Below, piece by piece: positions 30,731 to 41,828 of a DNA stretch of 64,000 nt. A program made the translations under genes and the position numbers. How positions within the stretch are numbered: the first letter of the stretch is position 1; every line of letters starts with the position of its first letter. Below the pieces are notes generated by a model. The model searched no databases. It was not told the origin of the DNA and was given only the letters and a program-made list of their open reading frames with translations. Source of the DNA: Siphonodentalium dalli (taxonomy: Eukaryota; Mollusca; Scaphopoda; Gadilida; Siphonodentaliidae); NCBI GenBank assembly GCA_032622095.1, contig CP136062.1:10377710-10441709 (forward strand), written 5' to 3'.

Positions 30731-33204
30731 ACCTCGAAACAGTGCGCGGAACTGCGCAGAAGTGCGCGGAACTGCGCGGTACAAACAAAACAGTTATTAT
30801 GCATGGGGAGTTGATTTAAAACATGTATATTAATGAAATATATTAGTAGAACGTCTTTAGTTACGAATTTTCACGATCATTTTAACGTTTTATTAGAGAG
30901 AGTGAGTGGTAGAATCTACCGCGCACTGTTTCGAGAAAAGTTTACTGCGCTATATCTTCCGCGCATTGTTTCGAGAAAAGCTTACTGCGCAGAACTTTGT
31001 TACCAGAAAACTTAATGCGCGATGTCGGATTAATAGCCACAGGTACGTGATAAATTATATATTATAAAACAATTTTCTAAAACTCCCACCAGCTTTTATC
31101 CGGGATTTGGGCCTGCAGACTTAAAATGTCAAAATGAATTTACCGGTGCCATGATATATGGCACCTCTGTGCATATATGGCACCTCTAATCTCTCTCTGT
31201 TGATCAGTTATTATGTCAAGTAGTCTGTCCGTCAAGTCAGGTAATTTCAATATATCAGTCTCTATTTTGATCACATTGTTTAAACCTGCACAGTTATTAT
31301 ATTAGTCGAGCAAATAACAAATTTCAAAAATCAATATCTAATAACTCTGAGCTTTGTTGAGATGGGGACCCTCTGTTCGGATTGAGTACCTTTAATCACG
31401 TGAATATTTTTTGTAATTTATATTTTGTTGAGTCGGACTTAGGCCTAAAAAAAAAAGACGTTTGTTTCCGCTAACCCGACCGACCCTATTTTAAACCCCC
31501 GACCCTAAACTTTTTATTGCCATTGCAACAACAACAAAATTGGACCAAAAAAAAAAAAAAAAAAAAAATTTCAATTTAGGTCCTAATTCATATCATAACA
31601 AGATGCAAAACATTTATATATATTGACATAAGAAATTTTAGTTTACAAAAAGATTTAAGTTTAACAGTTGGAATCATACTGTAAAGTACATGTACATGTT
31701 TGGCTTTATCTAGCTTTCATCTGTGAAAACTTCAAATAGTTTTTAGTTCCTCTGTCATTTGGGTTAACCTGATTGGGGCTAAGAAGTGCACAGTTTGGGT
31801 TATTGACAAGTATTATACAGTTATTTTTAAAGATACTGAAAAAAAAAAAGTTAACAAAAAAAAAAAAGTTAAGCCTACCTACCTATACCCTAATTTTTTT
31901 CAGCTCGTTAGCGGAAACAAATGTATTTTTTTTTAGGCCTTATATAGGTCTTCGGACCTATTGTCTGGCTCTTTGCATATTTTATTTGCAATAAACCTAT
32001 TTATACAAAAAAAGTTTCGATTTCCTCATATGTTTCCAAATTTATTATTTATTGTTAAAATTCCGTTCGACGTGGAAAATAATCGATCAACGATTTTGGT
32101 GCTTTTTAAATTTAAGGCATGAGTCTAGAGTGAATACCAGGAAAGTGGCTTTCCCGGGCTTCGTTAGATTGCGTGATGGGTGTGTCAAAAAGAGAGAGTT
32201 TGGTTTTGGAGTAATTACGTTTATTCCCAAATACGATTAAAGGTACTCAATCCGATAAAACTCCTCTCAATTACTATTTCAATGGCTTCAGGGGCCAAAA
32301 ATATTTGATTCGAGTCGAGGAAGCCACCCATCAAAGCTCAGATTTATTAGATATCGATTTTAGAAATCTATTATTTTTCATTATCGGGAATACTTGCTGT
32401 CCCAGAAGTTTGCCGAAAATATACTCTCGATACTAAATTCCATCGAACAAAATGTTGCTATACAACACATTTTGGGCAATTATATACGACATTTCACAGT
32501 CGTTAGCAATATTTTTGGATAATTAATCGATTCTAATAACTAAAGTGACCTTTGATAAAATGTTGTTGTTGTTGGAATCTGTTGAGATGGGGACACTCTG
32601 ATCGGATTGAGTACCTTTAGTTGCGTTTTCAGTGGATTTAATTTGATTCTGCATTTGGAACACAATTTTTCTAGGTTATATATATGAACACTTGATGTAT
32701 AGAGTCATTTGGGTATGATGAAATAGTCAGAGTCGACTTCATACTTAGGCTGTACCCTGCATATTTAATCACTCAATAATCACTGCATGATGGTTGTGTT
32801 GTTTCAACATTTTAACTTCACACATTTTCGACAGTGACATATGCAGTAAGCTGTCACCTCTAATCAGTCTACCGCTATACTAGACCTATTACTAATTAAG
32901 ACATGTAGGCTAAGTGTGGTCCCTAATCCGAAACCACGAGTATGCTTTTCGTGAAGCAATGGGCGAAAGATATTGCACAGTAAGCTTTTCTCGAAACAGT
33001 GCGCGGTAGATTCTACCACTCACTCCATCTCTCAAATACAAGTTAAAACGTTAAAATAACCTTACAAATTCGCAACTGAAGACTGTCTACTACTATAGTT
33101 TATGTATTAAATCAACCCCCACCTGCCCATGTGCATAATAACTGTTTAATTTGTACCGCGCACTTCCGCGTAGTTCTGCGCAGTTCCGCGCACTGTTTCG
33201 AGGT
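30731..33204. mobile_element. 2.5-kb element with ~300-bp TIRs (acctcgaaacagtgcgcgg)
   Basis: The left TIR (30731 to about 31035) and right TIR (about 32915-33204) match as reverse complements over most of 300 bp. They include G/C-rich 'gtgcgcggaactgcgcag' repeats and 'gagtggtagaatctaccgcg'. The interior holds a nested MITE and partial repeats of 'cggattgagtaccttta' (31374-31400, inverted at 32239, direct at 32600). No transposase seen. A clear target-site duplication was not found. Confidence 0.8.
31440..31941. mobile_element. Nested ~500-bp MITE with A-tract TIRs
   Basis: Ends: taggcctaaaaaaaaaa then gacgtttgtttccgctaac on the left; gttagcggaaacaaatg then tattttttttaggccta on the right. 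Inner sequence includes cccgaccgaccctatttt. Long A runs occur at 31548-31568. Confidence 0.65.
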
Positions 33205-33345
33205 GCCGACTACACCATGGTCGAATGGCAAATACACCGCGGCCCAATTGTAGTTAGCTGGTGGAGCCGCTGTGTAGTTGCATTTCGGCCGCAGTGGCAA
33301 TGCTAAGCGCACCGTGGTTAAGTGGACACTTGTTTTGCCCAGCAG
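33205..33345. repeat. Degenerate 'gcaaatacaccgcgg' repeat, copy 1
   Basis: It matches the reverse complement of 35815-35935: gcatttcggccgcagtggca, caatgctaa.cgcaccg and gttaagtgga. Built of short G/C-rich words resembling each other. Non-coding. Confidence 0.55.
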
Positions 33346-33388
33346 GGTAGTACATGTGTATTCAGTTCAAATTCATACAGATATCTTT

Positions 33389-34094
33389 CAGACTTTCATG
33401 TTTACAAAATGTAGGCGCGCATAGTCCCACTCGCTGGGTTTTGGCCAGCCGCGCGGTTTCTATCAAGATAAAATAAACAGCGGAAATACATTCATAAATG
33501 TTGCGTAAATTGAATTAGTTTAGTCACGATGGATGTCCATTGAAACTCTTTGATGGTTTAACACTGCTTAATCCACTATCCATAAGCACAAGTGAATGTT
33601 ACACACTGTGTTTTCATATTGTACATGCTCCTACATGTATATTAATTGTAATTCATAATTATTAATAAGGAATTAATTTAATACTCCGATTCAATGCTGA
33701 CGAAATAAATACGGTAACATCTCCCGGCCACGTGGTCTAGCTCGCTTTGATTTTCCAGGAATTTATGTGACGTCATAAGCCATACATAGAAATCGTTCAA
33801 ATGTATTTTTAGCTTCGAATCATTCAGTCTCAGACAGATAGTGCATTTGACACTTCACATCGTGTGACGTCAAAAAACTTAAACTGCCAATAATCGTGGC
33901 ACGAGGGATCACCTTTTGATGAATGCCGACAATGAATGTTGGTTTTGGAGAATTCATTTGATATTTTGCTACAACATTCAAGCTGTTTCTTTATACTTGT
34001 ACGCTCTCCATATTTGGCCTAGGCGCGCAATTGATCGCTCACTGGTTTTCAATGGTGCGCAAGAGCGATCGCGCGCCTCAAAAATTTAAGTCTG
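33389..34094 (+). mobile_element. CAGACTTTCA-family TIR element, copy 1
   Basis: The ends are cagactttcatg and 'aaatttaagtctg', with sub-terminal 'taggcgcgc' / 'gcgcgcctc'. It is flanked by ATCTTT on both sides (33383-33388 and 34095-34100), a 6-bp target-site duplication. It matches the reverse complement of 36509-37128 through most of its length. No coding sequence. Confidence 0.85.
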
Positions 34095-34100
34095 ATCTTT

Positions 34101-35320
34101 CTGTTGATTCCAACGTTAACACTATTACTTAATATTTTTACCACTTTAAATAAAGGGCGTTCTTTATTAGATGAACATTATTTTACCCACACGTCATGAT
34201 TCCATGATTTTAAGGTGAAGTTGAACAGAAGCGAGCGCTAAGCTTTGTTTTCATTAACGCATGCTCACACCAGGACGGTGTGGTAATAATAGTAATAGCA
34301 TGATTTTGTCGGGCACCTTGGTTTCTTTACAGCCCTCCAGGAATGATTAACTCCGTCTCGGGTCTATAAATAGGCCCTCGGGCTGTTAATCATTCCTGTC
34401 GGGTCCAGGTGCTACCACGGCCGAGTACTAGTAGCAACCACCCCAGTGGGTGTTTATACCTAAATGCATGTGAATTATGACGTCATATAAGTTTTATATA
34501 TTTCTATATACCATGAGAGAAATTACCGTGTACGTTTATTTGTGAATTTAACACGTGACTTCCGGGTGGTGACTGCGCAGAATCCAGCAGAAACTACAGG
34601 GTGCTCCAATATAACGGAGGAATATGCAGACAACAACAACAACTGATCAAATTCATTCCCAGATTCTAGAATGTACCCGACTTTCAAGTTTAGCCTATTC
34701 AGTTCTTTCTGAGGATTAATTACAGCCCTTTCATCTGATAAAAATCATTGGTATATCATTAGCATAATAATTAATTACCCCCCGTCAAGCGACCGTCCTG
34801 TCAGTGTTATCCGGCTTACGGCAGTTACTTGATCGGAAATTACTTCCGTATATCCCATAGACCGATAAGGCCTTCACCTTCGCTTCATGGCAAACAATTT
34901 TCACAAATGTACGAGTGTACGTAGATTAATTAATCGCTTGATTTCGTGACAATCGACAGTTACTGCGTTAGGCTTCACTGTAAACTGTTACAGACAACAA
35001 TGATCAAGATTCCAGAATCATTCAATCAACCAAAAAGTTCGAAGTTCAAAGAAAGATAAAAAAAATGAAAGAACGAATTCTGTGTTAGGTGTATTGTAAA
35101 TTGTGATACTAAAATTGTAGTATGTTTCCTAGTTACCATCTTCAACTTAAGTTCAAGGAATTGATATCTGATGAGGATTCTTGTGGAGTTGTGAACACAA
35201 CAGCACAATGCGTGCTCCTGGAGGTATTTTTCTCCAAATCCAAGATTTTTTTAAAGGTAGGTCTGTTTGCTTTAAATTAAAAATTTTGATTATTATTTCA
35301 TTTAAAAACATTTTTGATCA
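34101..35320. other. No gene recognised
   Basis: A short inverted repeat at 34338-34398 (caggaatgattaa ... ttaatcattcctg) surrounds gggtctataaataggccctc. Otherwise the sequence looks unique, and short open stretches show no domain. Confidence 0.4.
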
Positions 35321-35329
35321 TTTGACAAT

Positions 35330-35790
35330 TTGTCGTGGTCATTCGTTGATCATCAGTGTCACAGTCAGTGTGTTTGTCGTCATTTGTGTTTGGTTGTCGT
35401 CTGTCGTTTTTCGTCCTTGGTAGTTTGTCGTCGTGTTTATTGTTGGTTACACATAATTTTGAAACCTGCAGGCCTGGGTCGATGTGTTTGTCATCAAGAC
35501 ATTTTTCGTCATCGATCATTCGACATCGTGTTCATCTTTGGTTGTTTGTTTTTCGTCATCAGTAATTTTTCGTCATCGATTGTTCGACATCGTGTTAGTC
35601 GTTGGCCATTTGTTTTTCGTCATCAGTCATTTTTTGTCATCAGTCGGTATTTTTCTTCGTTGTTGTTTGTTGCCATTTGCCATCGTCATCCTCGCCATTT
35701 ATCTGTCATTTGCCACCATTCGTCAGCCGGTGTGTTTTTTCGTTAGTTGTTTTTCATCATCGGTCATTTGTTCATCGGTTGTTTTTCGGA
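35330..35790. repeat. Degenerate 'tttttcgtcatc' tandem repeat
   Basis: A T-rich tract of repeated tttttcgtcatcgatcattc, gacatcgtgtt and 'gtttgtttttcgtcatcagt', with a unit near 71 bp in 35495-35640 and decay outward. Overlapping open stretches on the plus strand in all frames are composition artefacts. Confidence 0.7.
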
Positions 35791-35814
35791 AATTCTGTCT
35801 GTGTGTGGGACCAC

Positions 35815-36160
35815 TTAACTGCGGTGCGGTTAGCATTGCCACCGCAGCTGAAATGCAACTACACCGCAGCGCCACCGGCTAACAGTTGGGTCGTGATGTA
35901 ATTGCCATTCGGCATGGTGTATTTGCCACGGTGTACTTTCATCAAACTGAAAAAAGACAATACAAACCAGAAATCTAACCACGGTGTACATGCTATTCGA
36001 CCGTAAGGGTAGTTGCATTTCGGCCGCAGTGAACTTGCCGTTTGGCCGCAATGTACTTGCCGTTCGGCTGCGGTGCTCAACTGCAGTTACAAACTCTGAC
36101 ACCGCAGCCGAACAGCAAATACATCGGTGCCAATGGATACTTGTTTTGTCCAGCGGGGTA
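35815..36160. repeat. Degenerate 'gcaaatacaccgcgg' repeat, copy 2 (inverted)
   Basis: Inverted relative to 33205-33345. It then continues into short tandem units such as 'cggccgcagtgaacttgccg', tttggccgcaatgtacttgc and cgttcggctgcggtg. Confidence 0.55.
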
Positions 36161-36164
36161 CATG

Positions 36165-36490
36165 TATTGTATGTCTACTTTGATCCCGGAAATGGGCGGG
36201 TCCAATTTCATGAGTGACCATGTCCTTGACCATGACCTCGCTCATATACATGTAGGTACATAGAACTTCTGTCTCTGTGTGTTATAGACTTGAAAACTGC
36301 ACGACTGATCGGACTAAAATTTGGTATTAATGTACCAAAGGCCTACTTTGATCCCGGGAACTATATGGGTGGGTCCAATTTCATATGCGACTGTGTCCTT
36401 GACTGCGACCTCGATATATACTCATACATTGTACATGTATACCGGTTGGCAACGTTGTTCCCTAAAGAGCCCGGATGAAGTCAGGCACAT
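36165..36490 (-). repeat. Retroelement-tail-like repeat, inverted
   Basis: The reverse complement of the 7494-8585 family: ggcctactttgatcccggga, gggtccaatttcatatgcga, 'gtccttgac..cgacctcg' and, at the far end, gcccggatgaagtcaggcac. Two internal units. Confidence 0.55.
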
Positions 36491-36508
36491 CAGATAAGTG
36501 TACCGGTA

Positions 36509-37128
36509 CAGACTTTCATTTTTGAGACGCGCGATCGCTCTTGCGCACCATCGCACGGCTAAAACTGAAAACCAGCGAGCGATCGATTGCGCACCTAGGC
36601 CAAATACGGTACAGAGAGCGAACCTGATAACGCTATTATCAGTGTCTACCCAGACGAGGTCACACGGTGTGACGTGTCAAATGCACTATCTGTCTGAGAC
36701 TGAATGATTCGAAGCTAAAAATACATTTCTATGTACCGGTATGGCTTATGACGTCACATAAATTCCTTGAAAATCAAATCGAGACCACGTGGCTGGGAGA
36801 TGTTGATATTTATTCTGTCAGCTTGGAATCTGAGTATTAAATTGATTCCTTATTAATTATTATGAATTACATTTAATATACATGTAGGAGCATGTAGAAT
36901 ATAAAACATGGTGTGTAACATTCACTTGTGCTTATGGATAGTGGATTAAGCAGTGTTAAACCATCAAAGAGATTCACTGGACATCGATCGTGAGTAAACA
37001 AATTCAATTTACGCGGCATTTATGAATGTATTTCCGCTGTTTATTTTATCTTGATAGAAACCGCGCGCCTGGCCAAAACCCAGCGAGCGGGACTCTGCGC
37101 GCCTACATTTTCTAAAAATGAAAGTCTG
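36509..37128 (-). mobile_element. CAGACTTTCA-family TIR element, copy 2
   Basis: The ends are cagactttcattttt and aaaaatgaaagtctg. It is flanked by CCGGTA (36503-36508 and 37129-37134), again a 6-bp target-site duplication. Orientation is opposite to copy 1. Differences include a longer 'gctaaaactgaaaacc' stretch near 36560. No ORF. Confidence 0.85.
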
Positions 37129-37134
37129 CCGGTA

Positions 37135-37837
37135 TACATGTATGTGTAGATGTACATATGTACATGTAATAAGTAATAATTTAGAAATAACAGTTACCAA
37201 ATTATGAAAGTTTCCTCAATAATATCCTAATAGTATACATGTAGAATAATGATCATATTAAGAATGCGTTATTTTCCGCAAAACACTTTGTGTGAGCAGA
37301 GCGTTTGTATATATACAGCATGTAAATAGTGAGCGATAAGCAAAACACGGCGGTGATTGATTAGGTTGAGAGTGATTCATGGTGACCCATTCAACACCAA
37401 AATCGGAGATTTAGCTTATTAAATGGCTATACCGGTAATGCGGTATGTTGTAAATAAGTTCATGATTCCACTGAATTGTAGGGCATATGAATCATTGCTG
37501 CCTTATCGTAGCGAAAATTTGATATAACCCTTTCTTTACTAAATGGATTCTCCCACCAAGTAAAAAAGAATTTATTTGAATGATCTATTATTCATTCAGA
37601 GGGGTGTTCAGGAAATGCAAGCAGATGACAACAGACTAACAGATAATACATACATGTACATGTGTAGAAGGATATCTATTAATTGGTTGGAAATGTTCAG
37701 AAAAGTTCAACAAACGACTTTATCTGAACACTTCCCACAACATCTACTTGTCAATAAGCATTTAGTAAATGAAGGGTTAATATATGATTCTCAATAGAAC
37801 TAGAGGTGGGCGGGCCCCAAGTCTGAATTTAGTGTGG
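37135..37837. other. No gene recognised
   Basis: Unique-looking sequence with an unassigned 73-codon open stretch at 37576-37797 that has no recognisable domain and no support from splice signals. Confidence 0.35.
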
Positions 37838-37916
37838 CTGACATTTGCGGAATGAGGTCCCCAGAGGGCTAGCATCACCAAATTCACCCTCTGGGAACCT
37901 CATTCAGCTTAGGCCT
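37838..37916. mobile_element. Small foldback element, GAATGAGGTCC family, copy 3
   Basis: The arms 'acatttgcggaatgaggtcc' and 'cctcattcagcttaggcct' match the elements at 9276 and 9598, with a shortened middle. Confidence 0.7.
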
Positions 37917-38934
37917 CTCTGTATGGGAGGCATTGGGTCAGATTCCACAGTTGAAGTTGGTGATGTTCAGCCATTAATTACTTTGCTTATGCGATTTAAC
38001 GTGGATTAAATTAAATTTTAATTGGAAATACCCATGATCAGTGTGTTGGTGAACTGCTTGGTGAACTTTCAAGCACCGTACATCTATAAAATGGCTTTGT
38101 TGATGTCAAATGATCCAATATTCCCAATATTCAATAAATTGTGACCTACAAAACTTGAAATTATAAGGGTACATGTAACATAACTTGCTGAATGCTGATA
38201 TAAGCCCAAGTTGCCAGGAAATGATATGGGGGCTATTGGTTCATTTCTTTCACCTTTCAGATGCTTCAGAACAACCAAACAGCCCCCATTTTAGGTTTAC
38301 TTTAAAAAGTACCCCCAATAGTTACAAGGGGGTAACCCCCCCCCCCCCCCTCACTCAAACCTATCACCTCTGTCCCCCAAAATGTCCCCAAATTAGCCTA
38401 ATCTAAAGGCGTGAAATAACGGTGGTATTTCTAACAAAATTTCATATACATGTATATGCAGTGGGGGTCTACTCGGTGTTGAGTGTTTTGCTTATCGCAT
38501 ACTCTTTACATACATGTAGATGTACTGTTTGTTTACATAAGATGATGTTTGCTTACATACAATGTAACACAAAGTACTAACATAACAACATGCTGAAATT
38601 AATGTGATACATGTATTTATGATTGGTATAAGAACAAGGTTTGTTTATAATATTAATTCTGTTTATGGCGGTTTTAACGGATGTTTTAACAGCTATACCC
38701 AGCGCCAACACTTACCCAATCTTTAAAAAGATCCTCATGGACATATATCATAATTTTCTTCAACGTCTGGTGTGACAACCCGCTAATACCTGTAGGGCTG
38801 TAGACCGTGTATCATAACCTAACGGCATGTATCGTAACTCCACCGCAGTGACCGTTTCCATACTGCTGTCATTGCCAATTCATTAAAAGCGACACATCAC
38901 ATATTCATTATTAGCTCAACGACGTCCATGTTTG
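37917..38934. other. No gene recognised
   Basis: Contains a C run at 38335-38350 and inverted-like 'gggggctattggtt' / 'accccc.aatagtt' words. No exon or RNA gene seen. Confidence 0.35.
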
Positions 38935-40545
38935 CGTGTGTGTGTCCGTCAACAATTTCCTTTGGCGCGGGCTACAGGTCGTACCTTTGGTCTGATCTTT
39001 ATCAAATTTGTCATGAATGTTGACATTGACATGTACATGTAGATGGGAACAGGTCATTTTGGGTCATTGGCCAAAAAACATGGCGACTGACAGCCATCTT
39101 GGATTTCAAAATTAAATCGATTGGCGCGGTCTACATGTCTTACTGTTTGTCTGATCATCATGAAATTTATCATGGATGTTAACGAGTCATTTTGTGGTTG
39201 TTCCACCAAAAAACATGGCTGCCAGCAGCCATCTTTGATTTTACTCTTTGCATGACTAAATCCTTTGGCGCGGGCTACAGGTCGTAGCTTTGGTAGGATC
39301 TTCATGAAATTTGTCATGGATGTTAACAATGACATGTAGATTGGAAAGAGAATCCTTTTGGGGTCATTCGGACAAAAAACATGGCCGCTGGCAGCCATCT
39401 TGGATTTCAAAATTAAATCGATTCGCGTGGTCTACAGGTCATACTGTTCGTCTGATTATCATGAAATTTGTCATGGATGTTAATAATGACAGGCAGATGG
39501 GAACGAGCCATTTTGGGGTCGTTCGGCCAAAAAAACATGGCCGCCAGCAGCCATCTTGGATTTTACTCTTTGCATGACTAAATCCTCTGGCGCGGGCTAC
39601 AGGTCGTAGCTTTGGTCGGATCTTCATGAAATTTGTCATTGGTGTTAACAATGACATGTAGATGGGAACGAGCTGTTTTGTGGTCATTCGGCCAACATAC
39701 ATCTTGGATTTTACTCTTTGCTTGACTAAATCCTTCAGCACAGGCTCTAGGTTGTACATTTGGTCATATCATTATGATATTTGTCATCGCTATTGACATG
39801 TAGATGACATGTAGATGTGAACGAGTCATTTTGGGGTAGTTTGACCAAAAAACATTGCCACCAGCAGCCATCTTTGCATGACTAAATCCTTTGGCACAGG
39901 CTACAGGTCCTTACTTTGGTCAGATCATTATGAAATTTGTCATGAATGTTGATGTTGACATGTGGATGAGAGTGAGTCATTTTGGGGTCATTTGGCCAGA
40001 AAACATGGCCGGCAGCGATCATCTTGGATTTCAAAATTCAATCCATTAGCACGGGCCACAGGTCGTATCTTTTGTCTGATCATTATTAAATTTGTCATGG
40101 ATGTTAAAATGGACATGTAGATGGGAAATGAGTAATTTTGGGGTTGTTCGACCAAAAATATGGCCGCCAGCAGCCATCTTGGATTATACTCTTTGCATGA
40201 CTAAATTCTTTGTCAAGGGCTACAAGTCGAATCTTTGGTCCAATCATCATGAGATTTGTAATGGATGTTAACAATTACATGTAGATGGGAAAAGGATCAT
40301 TTTGAATTCAACCAAGAAACCTGGTCGCCAGCAGCCATCTTGTATTTTACTCTTTACATGACTAAATCCTTTGACACGGGCTACAGGTCGTATCTTTTGT
40401 CGGATCATCATGAAATTTGTGAAGGATGTTAACAATGACATGTAAATAGGAAGGAGTCTTTTTTGTGTCATTTTGCAAAAAAACTATGGTTGTCGCGGCC
40501 ATCTTGGATTTTAATCTTTGCATAACTGGGCCTTTCAACATTCCT
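38935..40545. repeat. Tandem repeat, unit about 160 bp, ten copies
   Basis: Each unit runs 'ggcgcgggctacaggtcgta', then 'tttggtc.gatcatcatgaa', atttgtcatggatgttaaca, 'gacatgtagatgggaacgag' and 'catggccgccagcagccatc' + ttggatttt. The 'catctt.gatt' word occurs at about 39094, 39228, 39393, 39550, 39701, 39868, 40018, 40172, 40337 and 40498, at spacings of 134-167 bp. Units are well diverged, so the array is old. Open frames on it are not genes. Confidence 0.9.
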
Positions 40546-40911
40546 AATCGCTCCATTAACTGTAACACATGAAATTATTCCCTTTCCTCATTGAGCTACA
40601 GTGTCATTGACACTTTCATAATTACATTTCAGTCAATTCACATTTTCAGCTGCATATACATGTATACCGGTATGTGAACCAATTTCATCATTACAGAAAT
40701 TGCAAATTCATCGTTGATTCCATCATCTCAACATTTCATTAAAGTGAGACTTTATGTTCACACATCGATTCATTCAGGCAACATTTTTTTTCCATTTCTA
40801 CACTGGTCATTGCATTGATCGTCCTCAATGGGAATAATCTATAATTATATATATATGTGTATCATTGTTAACTATTAAAGTGACATTTCTCTTCCTCCCA
40901 ATCGATATTGC

Positions 40912-41147
40912 ATTAAAATGACGCTTCATATTCATTACACTTCATTCAATAATTTCTGTTTCTACATCACTTATTGCATTGATTGCCTTCAGGTAAGGTA
41001 AGCTATGTCCGACTCAAATATTAAAGTGACGCATCATATTCACTACACTTTATTCAATAATTTCTTTTTCTACATAGTTTACACGTATTGCATTGATTGC
41101 CTGCAGCTAAGGTAATCTATGTCCGACTCAAATAATACAAATATTAG
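40912..41147. repeat. Two-copy tandem duplication, unit about 118 bp
   Basis: Both units contain 'cattcaataatttct.tttctacat', ttgcattgattgcct and aagctatgtccgactcaaat (or aatctatg). A fainter third copy may precede at 40860. Confidence 0.7.
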
Positions 41148-41214
41148 AGGCATTCCATTTCCATCCATTAATTCTAAGGAAACTTCTGCTGTGATATATA
41201 TATATATATATATA

Positions 41215-41753
41215 CATACAGGGTACTACATGTGCTACACCACTCGGAGAAATGTCTGTGTCATCACACTAAAATACCATGTTAGAACTTGAATTGATAT
41301 ATTCGTAATCGTATATATGTAGTCACCAATAGCCGGGTTACTACCGTAGTACCTGACATTGCCTATCTAGTGAACTATTCAAACCCAACAGGCCTGGTTG
41401 ATTTCACTGTGGGATGATGGTTCACTTCCATCCTCAAGCTACTTTTCTTTTCTGACGTGCAGGGGTAGATATGCTTGAGGCCCCACCACAGTTAAATTCG
41501 CACCAGGTTCTCAGCTATTATTATCTTATGTTCGAACTTTACTCATATGTTTGGACTGATCATAACCATGATTTCAATGCTGGGTTTGAATAGTTCACTA
41601 GATGGGCAATGTCCGTTACTACGGTAGTAACCCGGCTATTGGTGACTACCGGTATATACGATTACGAATATATTAATCCAAGTTCTAGCATGGTATTTGT
41701 GTGACGACACAGACATTTCTCCGAGTGGTGTAACACATGCAGTACCCTGTATG
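41215..41753. mobile_element. Long-TIR MITE (catacagggtac ends)
   Basis: The arms of about 180 bp (41215-41400 and 41575-41753) are inverted copies, sharing ccgggttactacc, caccactcggagaaatgtct and 'ttcactagat'. The left end abuts (TA)n. The loop of about 175 bp has no ORF. Confidence 0.8.
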
Positions 41754-41828
41754 GTACATCATATAATTATTGTAACGTTGAACTTAATGATCAACTTGGT
41801 GGTTGCTCCATTACGTGCCACGTACGAT

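Noticed and set aside
30731-33204. Splitting of LINE 2 by this element with the endonuclease part to its right
   Set aside because: No LINE coding sequence was found to the right of 33204, so simple insertion into LINE 2 is not shown; LINE 2 may just be 5'-truncated.
35330-35901. Several long plus-strand open frames rich in Ser, Phe and His
   Set aside because: They result from T-rich 'ttcgtcatc' tandem repeats that are open in three frames.
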